Source: Sulfuricystis sp964478415 (GTDB taxonomy: Bacteria > Pseudomonadota > Gammaproteobacteria > Burkholderiales > Rhodocyclaceae). Taken from it: DNA of 64,000 bases. Of this stretch, positions 26,063-35,425 are shown piece after piece. The stretch is taken from the NCBI GenBank assembly GCA_964478415.1, contig CAYZII010000002.1, positions 1-64,000 on the forward strand. The letters run 5' to 3'. The first letter of the stretch is position 1. Each line of letters starts with the position of its first letter. Made by a program: the position numbers and the translations under genes. The notes under the pieces were generated by a model. It ran no database searches. It was not told where the DNA came from and saw only the letters and a list, made by a program, of their open reading frames with translations.

Positions 26063-27388
26063 TCACTCCAGCAAAGCGTTGATCGCGGCGAGATCGGCTT
26101 CGGACAAGCTTCCCGCAGCGGCCTTCAATCGCAGCTGGGCGAGCAGGGTATCGAAGCGCGCCTTGGCAAGTTTCTGCTGCGTGTCGTAAACCTGGCTCTG
26201 CGCATTCAAGACATCGATGTTGATGCGCACACCGACTTCGTAACCGAGCTTGTTCGATTCCAGTGCCAGCCGTGACGAGGCGAGGCCGGCTTCGAGCGCC
26301 TTGATCTGGGAAAGTCCGGAACTGACACCCAGATAAGCCTGGCGCGCGGCCAATGCCGCCTGACGACGGGCGTTGTCGAGATCCGCGCGTGCCTTCTCGT
26401 AGAGGGCTGCCGCTTCGCGTTCGCGCGAGCTCACTGCGCCACCGGCATAGATCGGCACGGCGAGTTGCAGGCCGATCGTGCTGCTCTTGACATCGACGCC
26501 GCCACCAGCGGACGAGCTGAAGCCGCTGCTGCTCTTACCATAGGTCGCCACCAGATCGAGCGTCGGGTAGTGCCCGGCGCGTTGTTTCTCGGTCTCGCGA
26601 CTGGCGATCTCGAAATTGGTCTCGGCGAGCTTGACGCCGGGATTGCCGCTCTCGGCGGCAGCCACCCACTGGGCGGGATCGGTTGGTTGGGGGGGGTCGA
26701 TACGCACGCCATCGCGCAGGCGTTTGAGCGTGTCATGCTCCTTGCCGGTCAGGGTGCGCAGTGTCTGGCGCTTGACGGCCAGATCGTTTTCGGCGGCGAT
26801 CTCCGCCGCGACCGCCAGATCGTAACGGGCCTGGGCTTCGTGGGTGTCGGTGATCGTCGCGCTGCCGACCTCGAAACTCTTTTTCGCCGCCTCGAGCTGC
26901 TCGGCGATCGCCGCCTTTTGTGCCCGTGCCGTCGCCAGCGTCTCCTGAGCGAGCAGCACATCGAAATAGGCCTGAGCGACGCGCAGAAACAAATCCTGGC
27001 TGGCCTGAAAGAACTGCAGCTCGGCGCTGGCGGCGGCCAGTTCGGCCTGTTTGTAACCGATCCAGTTCTGCCAGCGGAACAAGGGTTGGCTTAAGCTCAC
27101 ACTCCAGCCATTGCTGTTGTAGTTGCGCGAAACGGTCGTACCGCTCGCATGCAGCGTGGTGTCGCTTTCGTTCCAGGTCGTGTTGGCGGAAAGCCCGAGG
27201 GTGGGCAGCAAGCCAGCGCGGCCTTGCGGCAATTTCTCCAGACCGGCGTCACGTTGCGCACGTGCCGCGGCGTATTGGGCATCCCAGGCCGCTGCGTCAC
27301 GATAGACCTCAAGCAAATCGGCGGCGAGCGCCTGGCTCAGCCCCAGGCCCAGCGCGATTGCGATCACAGTGTTGGAAAAAACGGACAT
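26063..27388 (-). CDS. TolC-family outer membrane channel protein
   Basis: Forms the outer-membrane duct of efflux pumps or type I secretion. The 441-residue precursor has a signal peptide (SNTVIAIALGLGLSQALA), then DLLEVYRDAAAWDAQYAAARAQRDAG, the typical start of mature TolC proteins, and two internal repeats with long helices. Start at 27388 is supported by GGGAG upstream. It follows rhodanese and pcm on the same strand, the conserved pcm-rhodanese-tolC order next to waaA of betaproteobacteria. It could serve the RND pump located upstream on the same strand. Confidence 0.9.
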   Translation of the reverse strand: MSVFSNTVIAIALGLGLSQALAADLLEVYRDAAAWDAQYAAARAQRDAGLEKLPQGRAGLLPTLGLSANTTWNESDTTLHASGTTVSRNYNSNGWSVSLSQPLFRWQNWIGYKQAELAAASAELQFFQASQDLFLRVAQAYFDVLLAQETLATARAQKAAIAEQLEAAKKSFEVGSATITDTHEAQARYDLAVAAEIAAENDLAVKRQTLRTLTGKEHDTLKRLRDGVRIDPPQPTDPAQWVAAAESGNPGVKLAETNFEIASRETEKQRAGHYPTLDLVATYGKSSSGFSSSAGGGVDVKSSTIGLQLAVPIYAGGAVSSREREAAALYEKARADLDNARRQAALAARQAYLGVSSGLSQIKALEAGLASSRLALESNKLGYEVGVRINIDVLNAQSQVYDTQQKLAKARFDTLLAQLRLKAAAGSLSEADLAAINALLE

Positions 27389-27407
27389 CGATACTCCCGA
27401 ACGCTTA

Positions 27408-27731
27408 TCAATAGGTTGGCGCGGACGGATCGACATCGCGCGACCACGCCGCCATGCCGCCGTAGAGGTTGATGATGCGGCTGAAGCCCTGGTGTTCGAG
27501 GAACATCGCCACCTGATAGCTGCGTGCGCCATGATGGCAGATCACGACGATTTCGGCATCACGATCGAGCTCGAAATGGCGCGCCGGTATCGAGCGCATC
27601 GGCAACAGGCGGGCACCCGGGATATGCACGATGTCGAACTCCCACGGCTCGCGCACGTCGAGCAATAGCGGCTTCGGACGCTGTGGATCGTCGAGCCAGG
27701 CCTTCAGCTCGGTGGCAGTCATTTGTCTCAT
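27408..27731 (-). CDS. Rhodanese-like domain protein
   Basis: Single-domain sulfurtransferase of 107 residues. It has LLLDVREPWEFDIVHIPGA near the N-terminus and the active-site loop VVICHHGARS with the catalytic Cys, then GFSRIINLYGGMAAW at the end. Substrate is unknown; single-domain rhodaneses often carry persulfide. Only 3 bases separate it from pcm upstream, and 19 from the TolC-family gene. Confidence 0.9.
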   Translation of the reverse strand: MRQMTATELKAWLDDPQRPKPLLLDVREPWEFDIVHIPGARLLPMRSIPARHFELDRDAEIVVICHHGARSYQVAMFLEHQGFSRIINLYGGMAAWSRDVDPSAPTY

Positions 27732-27734
27732 GGT

Positions 27735-28394
27735 TCAAAACACGAAGCGTTTCACCGCCGGCTGGCGCAACATCGGCACGATGGTTTCGAGCACATCTTC
27801 ACTGACGAACGCATCACCCGGCCCTTTCCTGACGATACGTAGCGCCATCAGTGGCTCTTCACCCGGCAACGGCACGAAAGCAACCAGCCGCCCGCCGTCG
27901 GTGAGCTGATCGAGGAGAGCCTGCGGAATCTCGCGCACGCCTCCGGAAAGTACGATCACATCATAGGGCGCGTGATCGCGCAGTCCGCCCAGACCATCAG
28001 CGGTTTCGACATGCACATTGTCGATTTCCGCGCGGGAAAGGTTGGCGCGCGCAAGCTCTGCGAGCGCCGGCTCGATCTCGATGGTCCACACTTCCTGAGC
28101 GCATTGCGCCAACAACGCGGCCATGTGGCCGGAGCCGGCGCCGACTTCCAGCACGTGCCGATGCGGCTGGCCGGCGAGCGCCTGCAGGATGCGCCCTTCG
28201 AGCTTGGGGGGCAACAGCGTCGCGCCGTGGCCGAGGGGAATCTCGACGTCGGCGAATGCCAGCGCACGATAGGCTTCCGGTACGAAATCCTCGCGCCGGT
28301 CAGCGTGGAGCAGTTCGATCACCTTCGGATCGGTGACGCACCACGGACGGATTTGTTGTTCAATCATGTGCAGACGGGCGGACTCGAAATTCAT
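27735..28394 (-). CDS. pcm: Protein-L-isoaspartate O-methyltransferase family protein
   Basis: Methylates isoaspartyl residues to start repair of damaged proteins. The 219 residues have MIEQQIRPWCVTDPKVIELL, LPPKLEGRILQAL, and SAM motif I LEVGAGSGHMAALLA, all typical of the PCMT fold. The conserved loop before motif I reads LGHGATLLPPK, which differs from the canonical SQP-containing substrate loop of E. coli Pcm, so activity on isoaspartate is likely but not assured. AAGGAG lies upstream of the ATG. Confidence 0.85.
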   Translation of the reverse strand: MNFESARLHMIEQQIRPWCVTDPKVIELLHADRREDFVPEAYRALAFADVEIPLGHGATLLPPKLEGRILQALAGQPHRHVLEVGAGSGHMAALLAQCAQEVWTIEIEPALAELARANLSRAEIDNVHVETADGLGGLRDHAPYDVIVLSGGVREIPQALLDQLTDGGRLVAFVPLPGEEPLMALRIVRKGPGDAFVSEDVLETIVPMLRQPAVKRFVF

Positions 28395-28454
28395 GCCGTG
28401 CTCCTTTTTAAGCCCAACGTATATGGGGTCGGGGTCGATAAGCGCAAGCTGATT

Positions 28455-31400
28455 TTACTGCGGCTCCCGGACACGATAGACCACTGCATACAGCGCCGGC
28501 AAAAACAGCAAGGTCAGCACGGTAGCGATGACGAGGCCACCCATGATCGCTACCGCCATCGGCCCCCAGAAAATCTGCCGTGAGAGCGGAATCATCGCCA
28601 GCACCGCCGCCGCCGCAGTGAGCATGATCGGTCGGAAACGTCGCACCGCGGAGCCGACGATCGCCTCCCATTGGCCCTTGCCGGCCGCCAGATCCTGGCG
28701 GATCTGGTCGAGCAGGATCACGGAATTTCTCAGGATCATGCCCATCAGCGCGATCACGCCTAAGTTGGCGACGAAGCCGAAAGGCTTGCCGAGCAGCGCC
28801 AGCGCCAACGCCACACCGATCATGCCGAGCGGTGCGGTGACGAGCGCCAGCGCGGTGAGCCGCAGGCTTTGCAGCTGCATCATCAGCAACGTGATCACCG
28901 CGACGACCATCACCGGCACGACGGCCTTCAGCGCATTTTCATTCTTGCTGGATTCTTCGATTGTGCCACCCATCTCGATCGAATAGCCGGCGGGCAGTCG
29001 CGCACGCAATGCATCGAGCTGCGGATCGATGCGCAGCGACGCGGTCGGCCCCGTCACGTCATTATTGGCCAGATCGGCGCGCACCTGGATCGTCGGCAGA
29101 CGGTTACGGCGCCAGACGATGCCCTCTTCGAGCACTGGGGTCAGTCGCGCCACCTGGGAGAGCGGTACCCATTTTCCACCAGCGGGTACGGCCAAGTCGG
29201 CCAAACGGTCGAGTCGGGCGCGATCTTCTCCCTCGCCCAGGGGGGCGCGCCAGACGATGTCGATCAACTGATCGCCTTTACGGTATTGCGTCAGCGTGAC
29301 CCCCACTTCGTGCGCCTGCAGGATCTGTGCGATGTCTGCGCTGCTGATGCCGAACTGACGCAAACGATCCTGATCGAGCACGACGCGCACGCTTTTCACC
29401 TTCTCGTTCCAGTCCAGATGTACGTCGCGCAGGTCGGGGCTCGCCCGCATCACGTCGGCCACCTGAAGCGCGATGGCACGCAAGGTCTCGAGATTCTCGC
29501 CGCTGACGCGAAACACCACCGGATAGCCGACCGGCGGGCCGTTTTCGAGGCGCTGCACGCGGGTGCGCAGATGGCTCCACTGTCCGTCGGGCGCCGCGAA
29601 AACCTGCATGAGCCGGCTGCGTACGGCCTCACGCTCGTCGAAACCTTTCGTGACGATCACCAGCTGACCGAAGTTGTCGTTGAACAATTGCTGGTCGAGC
29701 GGCAGGTAGAAGCGCGGTGCGCCATTGCCGATGTAGGAAGAATAACTTTCGATACGCTCATCATCCTTGAGCAGCGCTTCGACACGCTCGACTGCCGCCG
29801 CGGTGGCTTTCAGCGAACTGCCTTGCGGCAACCACAGATCGACGAGCAGCTCGGCGCGGTTCGACGGCGGGAAAAACTGCTTCTGCACTGCGGTGGCGAA
29901 CACCCCCATGCCGAGCACGAAAGCGATCAGGGTGAGTACGATCGTCAACCAGCGGTGACGCAGACACCATTCCACCGAGGCGCGGAAACGGCAGTAGAAC
30001 GGCGTATCGTAAATGTCGCCATGATATGCGGCGCCGAACTTCTTCAACGCCTCGACATCGAGCAGCTTGCTGCCGAGATAGGGTGTGAAGATCACCGCCA
30101 CTGCCCAGGAGGTGAGCAATGCGATCGTGGTCACGGAAAAGATTGCGCTGGCATATTCACCGGCGCCCGAACGTGCAAAACCCACCGGCGTGAAGGCTGC
30201 GGCGGTGATCAACGTCCCGGTGAGCATCGGGAAGGCCGTCGAGGTGTACGCGAAGGTCGCAGCGCGGAACTTGTCCCAGCCCTGCTCCAGCTTCACCACC
30301 ATCATTTCCACCGCGATGATCGCATCATCGACGAGCAGCCCCAGCGCGATGATCAAGGCCCCCAGCGAGACGCGATGCAGATCGATGCCGAAACTGCGCA
30401 TCAGTAAAAAGGTGAGCGCCAGCACGAGCGGAATCGAAAAGGCGACGACCAGGCCGGTGCGTAAGCCCAGACTCAGGAAGCTCACCGCCAGCACGATCGC
30501 CAACGCCTCGGCGAGCGACTTGAGGAACAGTTGCAGCGAGACTTTGACGATGCGCGGCTGATCGAACACTGTTGCGATCTCCAAGCCAAGCGGCACATCA
30601 CGCTGCATTTCGGCCACACGCCTGGCCAGCGTCTCGCCCAGCTGCATCACGTTGCCACCTTTGACCATCACCACGCCGATGCCGATTGCATTGCGGCCAT
30701 TGAAACGCATACGCGGATTGGGCGGATCGGCGAAACCGTGCGTCACCTGGGCGATGTCGCCGAGACGCAGGTGACGGCCAGCGACGACCAGATCGGCGGC
30801 GCGGATGTCATCCACGGAAGCAAAGGCGCCGCTGACACGCAAGCGCACGCGATCGCTCTCCGTCTCGACGAAACCGGCGGGCGCCACCGCATTCTGCCTG
30901 GTAAGCGCGTCGGCCACCTGCGCCGGCGTCAGCCCCAAAGCGGCAAGCCGCTGCGGGGAAACCTCGACATAGACCTTCTCCTCCTGCACGCCGATCAGGT
31001 CCACCTTCTTCACATCCGGCACGCCCCGCAAGTTGCGCGCGATGCGATCGGCGGCGCGTCTGAGCTCGGCGTAATCGAATCCTTCGCCAGTCACCGCATA
31101 GACATTCACATAGACATCGCCGAATTCGTCGTTCGGGTAAGGCCCCTGCACGCCGGCGGGAAGCAGGTGACGGATGTCGTCGAGCTTCTTCCTCACCTGA
31201 CGCCAGGCCTCCGGCACCTCGCTCTTCGGCGTGTAATCCTTCAGTTGCAGGAAGATCAGTGACTCGCCGGGACGGGAAGCGGAGCGCAGCAAATCGAGCC
31301 AAGGCGTCTCCTGCAGTTTCTTCTCGATGCGCTCGGTGACCTCCAGCTCGACCTCACGGGCGGTGGCGCCCGGCCAGAGCGTGCGCACCACCATCACTTT

Positions 31401-31538
31401 GAAAGTGAAATCCGGGTTTTCGGCGCGACCGAGCTGGAAGTAGCTCAGCACGCCGGCCACCGCGCTGACGATGATCAGATACAGCACCATCGATGGGTGC
31501 TCGAGCGCCCAGGCGGAAAGATTGAACTTTTCTTTCAT
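28455..31538 (-). CDS. RND efflux transporter permease
   Basis: Proton-driven inner-membrane pump of 1027 residues. It has an N-terminal helix, two large periplasmic loops, and helices with the proton-relay pair in LGLLVDDAIIAVE plus the duplicated second half (LGVIALMGMILRNSVILLDQI). FQLGRAENPDFTFKVMVV near the start suggests the subgroup of AcrB-like pumps lacking a narrow annotation. It overlaps the adaptor gene by ATGA and is the last gene of a tetR-adaptor-permease operon. Substrate is not readable; no metal-binding Met or His clusters typical of CusA were noted. Confidence 0.92.
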   Translation of the reverse strand: MKEKFNLSAWALEHPSMVLYLIIVSAVAGVLSYFQLGRAENPDFTFKVMVVRTLWPGATAREVELEVTERIEKKLQETPWLDLLRSASRPGESLIFLQLKDYTPKSEVPEAWRQVRKKLDDIRHLLPAGVQGPYPNDEFGDVYVNVYAVTGEGFDYAELRRAADRIARNLRGVPDVKKVDLIGVQEEKVYVEVSPQRLAALGLTPAQVADALTRQNAVAPAGFVETESDRVRLRVSGAFASVDDIRAADLVVAGRHLRLGDIAQVTHGFADPPNPRMRFNGRNAIGIGVVMVKGGNVMQLGETLARRVAEMQRDVPLGLEIATVFDQPRIVKVSLQLFLKSLAEALAIVLAVSFLSLGLRTGLVVAFSIPLVLALTFLLMRSFGIDLHRVSLGALIIALGLLVDDAIIAVEMMVVKLEQGWDKFRAATFAYTSTAFPMLTGTLITAAAFTPVGFARSGAGEYASAIFSVTTIALLTSWAVAVIFTPYLGSKLLDVEALKKFGAAYHGDIYDTPFYCRFRASVEWCLRHRWLTIVLTLIAFVLGMGVFATAVQKQFFPPSNRAELLVDLWLPQGSSLKATAAAVERVEALLKDDERIESYSSYIGNGAPRFYLPLDQQLFNDNFGQLVIVTKGFDEREAVRSRLMQVFAAPDGQWSHLRTRVQRLENGPPVGYPVVFRVSGENLETLRAIALQVADVMRASPDLRDVHLDWNEKVKSVRVVLDQDRLRQFGISSADIAQILQAHEVGVTLTQYRKGDQLIDIVWRAPLGEGEDRARLDRLADLAVPAGGKWVPLSQVARLTPVLEEGIVWRRNRLPTIQVRADLANNDVTGPTASLRIDPQLDALRARLPAGYSIEMGGTIEESSKNENALKAVVPVMVVAVITLLMMQLQSLRLTALALVTAPLGMIGVALALALLGKPFGFVANLGVIALMGMILRNSVILLDQIRQDLAAGKGQWEAIVGSAVRRFRPIMLTAAAAVLAMIPLSRQIFWGPMAVAIMGGLVIATVLTLLFLPALYAVVYRVREPQ

Positions 31539-32569
31539 GGTTCGGCGCGCCGCACCTTTTCGCCGGCAACGAGGCGGAACGCACCGGCGGCAACGATCGT
31601 CTCGCCGGCAGTGAGCCCTTCGCTCACCACCGCGCCGGCATCGCTGTAACGGGCGATGGTGATGGGGCGCAGGCTCACCGTGTCATCTGCGGCGACGACC
31701 CAGACGGCGGGCCGATCCCCCTGCTGAATGATCGCTGAGAGCGGGACGACGGTCGGTGGCGCCTCGCTATGCTCGAAGCTGACACTGGCAGTGAGCCCCA
31801 AAGGCAGATTCGCCGGGGCATCGATCAGCGCGACACGCGCCGCGAAGGTGCGTGTCGCCGGATCGGCGGCCGGCGCGATTTCACGCAACACGGCCCGGTA
31901 TGTTTGTTCTGCGGAGACGTCTGCGCTCCAGAGCCGTGCCGTCCCGCCAGCGCCGATTTTCAGTCGTGAAAGAGCTGCCTCGGGCAGGTTGATCGCGACC
32001 TCGCGCTCGCCATCGCGCGCAAGGCGGAAGATGGCCTGACCGGAAGTGACCACCTGGCCGGCTTCAGCCAGCACTGCGGTGATCACGCCGGCATGGTCGG
32101 CATAGAGCGTTGCATAACCGATCTGGTTCTTCGCGAGCCGCACCTGCGCCTCGGCCTGGCGGGCAGCCGCCTCTTTCGCGTCCAGCACGGCCTGGCTGAT
32201 GAAATTCTTTTGGCGCAACTCTCGCGTCCGCGCCAACTCGGCTTGGGCAAGCCGATGGTTTGCCTCGGCCTGAGCAGCGGCGAGTGTGAGATCAGTCGGA
32301 TCGAGCCGTGCGAGCGGCTGACCGGCCGCTACGTGCTGGCCCGTTTCGACGAGACGCTCGATGATCTTGCCGCCGACGCGGAAAGCGAGTTGTGTTTCAT
32401 GCCGCGCCCGTATTTCGCCACTGTAAGTGGCCTGCGATTTCGTTCCCCCATCGCCCACCGTCATCACCTTGACCACCCGCAGCCCGGTGTCGATCTTGTC
32501 CGATGGGGGGATCTTTTCCCCGCAAGCGGCCAGCAGCAGCGTGGCAGCCATCCAGAATGCTTTTTTCAT
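31535..32569 (-). CDS. RND efflux periplasmic adaptor lipoprotein
   Basis: Membrane fusion protein linking the RND pump to a TolC-type channel. The 344 residues start with a lipoprotein signal ending in the lipobox LLAAC, Cys at residue 16. A biotinyl-lipoyl-like half (LVETGQHVAAGQPLARLD), an alpha-hairpin rich in Ala/Glu/Arg, and beta-barrel segments follow. Overlaps with tetR upstream and the permease downstream, both ATGA, place it in the middle of the operon. Confidence 0.92.
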   Translation of the reverse strand: MKKAFWMAATLLLAACGEKIPPSDKIDTGLRVVKVMTVGDGGTKSQATYSGEIRARHETQLAFRVGGKIIERLVETGQHVAAGQPLARLDPTDLTLAAAQAEANHRLAQAELARTRELRQKNFISQAVLDAKEAAARQAEAQVRLAKNQIGYATLYADHAGVITAVLAEAGQVVTSGQAIFRLARDGEREVAINLPEAALSRLKIGAGGTARLWSADVSAEQTYRAVLREIAPAADPATRTFAARVALIDAPANLPLGLTASVSFEHSEAPPTVVPLSAIIQQGDRPAVWVVAADDTVSLRPITIARYSDAGAVVSEGLTAGETIVAAGAFRLVAGEKVRRAEP

Positions 32570-33213
32570 CTGGTATCCCTATCAAAACGCAAACCGCGCA
32601 ACGCGATCGCGAAATACTCTGCAAAGTAGCGCTCATCGCTGACGCCGGCTGCAGTGCAGCAATCGAGCGAATGGCGCCAGATCATGCGCATCAGCAGCGG
32701 GGCAACCACGACATGGATCGCTGCCCCGACATCGAGCGGACGGAATTCTCCCCGCGCAATCCCGCGCTCGATCACCAAACGCACCAGGGTGGTGCCGCGC
32801 CGGATCACCTCTTCGTAATAGAACCTGGCGATTTCCGGGAAATTGCGCGCCTCGGCGAACACGAGCTTCGGAATGCCGCCGATGCGTTGCGAGCCCACCA
32901 GCCGCCATAACGTGCCCACCACCTCGCGCAGCAGTGTTTCGGAATCCCCTTCGAAACCGGCCACCACGGCTTCGACCTGTTCCAGCGCGGGTAGCAGACC
33001 CTCTCGCACCACCGCCTTGAAGAGCGCCGCCTTGTTTTCGAAATAAAGATAGAGCGTCCCTTTCGATACGCCCGCCCTTGCCGCGACGTCTTCGAGACGT
33101 GTCGCGGCATAGCCTTTCTCGACGAACAGCTCGAGCGCGGCGGCGGTCAGTTCGGCCGGCCGCGCCTCTTTACGGCGCCGTGGCTGGGGCTTGGTAGTCG
33201 GTTCAGGATTCAT
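32566..33213 (-). CDS. TetR-family repressor of the RND operon
   Basis: Ligand-responsive repressor. After a basic N-terminal tail, the 215-residue protein has the TetR helix-turn-helix LEDVAARAGVSKGTLYLYFENKAAL, and a helical C-terminal domain for ligand binding of the type found in AcrR/UbiC-transferase-like groups. The start at 33213 is the ATG closest to the domain. It is the first gene of its operon, and a 28-base dyad operator sits over its promoter 44-71 bases upstream, so autoregulation together with the pump is expected. Confidence 0.9.
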   Translation of the reverse strand: MNPEPTTKPQPRRRKEARPAELTAAALELFVEKGYAATRLEDVAARAGVSKGTLYLYFENKAALFKAVVREGLLPALEQVEAVVAGFEGDSETLLREVVGTLWRLVGSQRIGGIPKLVFAEARNFPEIARFYYEEVIRRGTTLVRLVIERGIARGEFRPLDVGAAIHVVVAPLLMRMIWRHSLDCCTAAGVSDERYFAEYFAIALRGLRFDRDTR

Positions 33214-33256
33214 GACCAAAACACAGGAATGGGGTGACGAGTGACTTTGCGACCCC

Positions 33257-33284
33257 AAATTACTGACTGAATAGTCAGTAATTT
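33257..33284 (-). promoter_or_regulatory. TetR-type operator (28-base inverted repeat)
   Basis: Perfect 12-base arms AAATTACTGACT (33257-33268) and AGTCAGTAATTT (33273-33284) flank the 4-base centre GAAT. It overlaps the -10 box and predicted start of transcription of the tetR-RND operon, the arrangement expected for an autorepressor. Confidence 0.87.
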
Positions 33285-33308
33285 ATTCTCGCAAGGGGCC
33301 ATTGTCAA
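33280..33308 (-). promoter_or_regulatory. Sigma-70 promoter of the tetR-RND operon
   Basis: Read on the minus strand, a perfect -35 TTGACA (33303-33308) is separated by 17 bases from the -10 TAAATT (33280-33285). The -10 is buried in the operator arm. Transcription would start near 33273, giving a leader of about 60 bases. Confidence 0.8.
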
Positions 33309-33410
33309 ATGGCAGTGCCTATCATCTGGCAGATTGTCGCCGCCACGACACTTCGGGGTCACCGGCAACCTTCAGAATCTCGAAATTGCTGTCAGTAGCG
33401 GAGATCGCCC

Positions 33411-33716
33411 ATGTCGAGCATCGTCACCGTCGTCTTCGACCGCCACCGCGAATACGAGCTCATCGCCCATCACACACTGCCGCGCGAGGAGGCTCAGCGC
33501 TGGCTAGAAGAGCAATGGCATGCGCTGGAATGCGAGCCCAGCCATCCGATGGGCAAGGTGCTGATACTGGATCGCATCCTCGGCATCGCCAAATACGCCG
33601 GCGAGCAGCGTTTCATTACGCAAAACACCTGGGCCCAGCAATTTGCACAGGCGGTGGTCAGCGTGCTTGAGCGGCCCGCTGTACGGATCAATGTCGCTGA
33701 AAACGTCGTCGGCTGA
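33411..33716 (+). CDS. Conserved-looking small hypothetical protein
   Basis: A 101-residue soluble protein, start supported by GGAG about 9 bases before the ATG. It begins SSIVTVVFDRHREYELIAHH and is predicted as mixed alpha/beta, with a Trp/Glu-rich helix (EEAQRWLEEQWHALE) in the middle and no signal peptide or metal motif. I do not recognise the family. It lies between the divergent tetR operon and the convergent Lon-N gene, whose stop is 2 bases after its own. Confidence 0.6.
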   Translation: MSSIVTVVFDRHREYELIAHHTLPREEAQRWLEEQWHALECEPSHPMGKVLILDRILGIAKYAGEQRFITQNTWAQQFAQAVVSVLERPAVRINVAENVVG

Positions 33717-33718
33717 TT

Positions 33719-34309
33719 TCACACTTCCTCTTCCAGGAAGCGGTAGATCACTTCTAGACGCGCAATGCCATCGTCGAGCTCCAGAATCGCCTGGTGCTTT
33801 TCCAGTGGCAGCGGCAAAAACTCCGCCCAGCGGTCGGCCACCCAGGCGGCGTCGTAAAAACGATGTGGCTTTGGCGGAGGCTCTTCGAGCGACTCGATCA
33901 GCGAGCGCAGCATCGGTACGAGGCGCGCATAATCGCCAGGCACCGGCAGGACCGGCGGATCGGGCAGCAGCACCGCCCGCGCCCGCACCAGGCCGCTCTT
34001 TTCCCGTCGCCACGAGAGGATACGGAAACGCTGCCCACCATGCGTGACGACGTGCAGGATGCCCAGCTGCGGCATCTGCCAATCAGCGATGCTCGCCAGC
34101 GTGCCGACAGCGCGGGGTTCTGACGTGAAACCGGCTGGTCCGGCAACCTCGCTTCCCTGCGCAATCAGGCAAACGCCGAAAGGCGTGTTCGTGCGCAGAC
34201 ACTCTTTGACCATGTCCATGTAGCGCGGCTCGAAGACGCGCAGCTCCATGCGTCCGCCGGAATGGAGCACGACGTTGAGCAGAAACAGCGGGATGTCGAC
34301 CTCATCCAT
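33719..34309 (-). CDS. Lon N-terminal-domain (LON substrate-binding) protein
   Basis: A stand-alone LON substrate-binding domain of 196 residues with no ATPase or protease part. DIPLFLLNVVLHSGGRMELRVFEPRY is the family hallmark start, followed by PFGVCLI and VTHGGQRFRI. Such proteins occur widely in proteobacteria; role is unclear, with proposed peptide or substrate binding. Its start overlaps the ubiX stop by 8 bases, so it is the last gene of the rapZ-ubiX run. Confidence 0.88.
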   Translation of the reverse strand: MDEVDIPLFLLNVVLHSGGRMELRVFEPRYMDMVKECLRTNTPFGVCLIAQGSEVAGPAGFTSEPRAVGTLASIADWQMPQLGILHVVTHGGQRFRILSWRREKSGLVRARAVLLPDPPVLPVPGDYARLVPMLRSLIESLEEPPPKPHRFYDAAWVADRWAEFLPLPLEKHQAILELDDGIARLEVIYRFLEEEV

Positions 34310-34913
34310 CCCGTTCTCCCCAGCGCGGCATCAGATCGTGCGGCAGACCCAGCCGGTCGAGGATGCGCGCGACGACGAAATCGATCAGTCCCTGGATGGT
34401 CTCAGGACGGTGGTAGAAACCCGGGCAGGGCGGCAGAATCACGACACCGGCGCGGGAAAGCTTCAGCATGTTTTCCAGATGGATCGCGGACAGAGGTGTC
34501 TCGCGCGGAACCAGGATCAGCGGCCTGCCTTCCTTGAGCACGACGTCCGCCGCGCGCGTGATCAGGTCCTTCGCCGTGCCGGCGGCGATTTCCGCCAGTG
34601 TGCCCATCGAGCAGGGGCAGACCACATAGGCATCGGGCGGATTGGAGCCTGAGGCGGGGGGCGCGTTCCAGTCCTCACGCCCGAACACGGCAAGGCGTCC
34701 CGTCGTCTCGGCGAAGCGCTCCGCCAAGAGGCGCTGCGCCTTGCGCGGTTGGGCAGGCAGCACGAGATCGGCCTCTTGCTTGGCCACGACCTGCGCCGCC
34801 TGTGAATACATCAACCAGACCCGGCACCCTGCCGCGAGAAGGCACTCGACGAGGCGCAGGCCGTAAGGCAGGCCGGAAGCCCCGGTCCAGGCAACGGCGA
34901 CGGTCTTGTTCAT
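34302..34913 (-). CDS. ubiX: Flavin prenyltransferase UbiX
   Basis: Prenylates FMN with dimethylallyl phosphate to make the cofactor of UbiD-type decarboxylases, needed in ubiquinone synthesis. The 203-residue protein starts KTVAVAWTGASGLPYGLRL, with the phosphate-binding TGASG loop, and has CPCSMGTLAEIAAG and the PRETPLSAIHLENML segment of the family. Its ATG overlaps the Gx transporter stop by ATGA. No ubiD gene is in this window. Confidence 0.93.
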   Translation of the reverse strand: MNKTVAVAWTGASGLPYGLRLVECLLAAGCRVWLMYSQAAQVVAKQEADLVLPAQPRKAQRLLAERFAETTGRLAVFGREDWNAPPASGSNPPDAYVVCPCSMGTLAEIAAGTAKDLITRAADVVLKEGRPLILVPRETPLSAIHLENMLKLSRAGVVILPPCPGFYHRPETIQGLIDFVVARILDRLGLPHDLMPRWGERDG

Positions 34914-35425
34914 GAAGTTTCTTCCAGAAGACGTGCGGCGATCAGACCGTTCACGATACCGAAAACCAGCGCGGATGCGGCAAAAACCGGTACCAGCAGG
35001 AACAAACCGTCATGGGGCACCAGCCACAGACGCGCCAGCACCAATTGTCCGGCAATGTGCGCAAAGGCCGCCAGCACGCTCGCCGTGACTGCACCAAACC
35101 AGCGCCGTGGCAAATGCACCGCCAGGGCCAGCGCGGCGAGACTCGTCAGCGCACCCGTGAGCGCAAGAAAAAAACCCGGCGCGAGAAATTGCCCGATCAG
35201 CAGACTGCCGGCCACCACGCGCAGCAGCGACACCCAGGCCGCTTCGCGCCAGCCATAGCGCAGCAACACGATCAGCACGACGATGTTCGCCAGTCCCGGC
35301 TTCACGCCGGGCAGCGGCGAGGGCAGCGCGGCTTCGGCGACCGCCAGGGCAATCGCTGCTGCGGCGTGCCGTGCGATGCGACGGTCGGTTGCCGTCACCG
35401 ACAGTTCAATAGTTGAGGCTGTCAT
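34910..35425 (-). CDS. Gx transporter family membrane protein (Hpre_diP_synt_I)
   Basis: A 171-residue protein with about five hydrophobic helices and the conserved LPGVKPGLANIVVLIVLL segment of Pfam Hpre_diP_synt_I, now usually called Gx transporter and thought to resemble ECF substrate-binding subunits. Proteins of this family often sit next to NusG domain II proteins and flavin-transfer genes. Here the start at 35425 lies inside the NusG-II gene (20-base overlap) and the stop overlaps ubiX. The substrate is unknown; a flavin or isoprenoid would fit the neighbour. Confidence 0.85.
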   Translation of the reverse strand: MTASTIELSVTATDRRIARHAAAAIALAVAEAALPSPLPGVKPGLANIVVLIVLLRYGWREAAWVSLLRVVAGSLLIGQFLAPGFFLALTGALTSLAALALAVHLPRRWFGAVTASVLAAFAHIAGQLVLARLWLVPHDGLFLLVPVFAASALVFGIVNGLIAARLLEETS

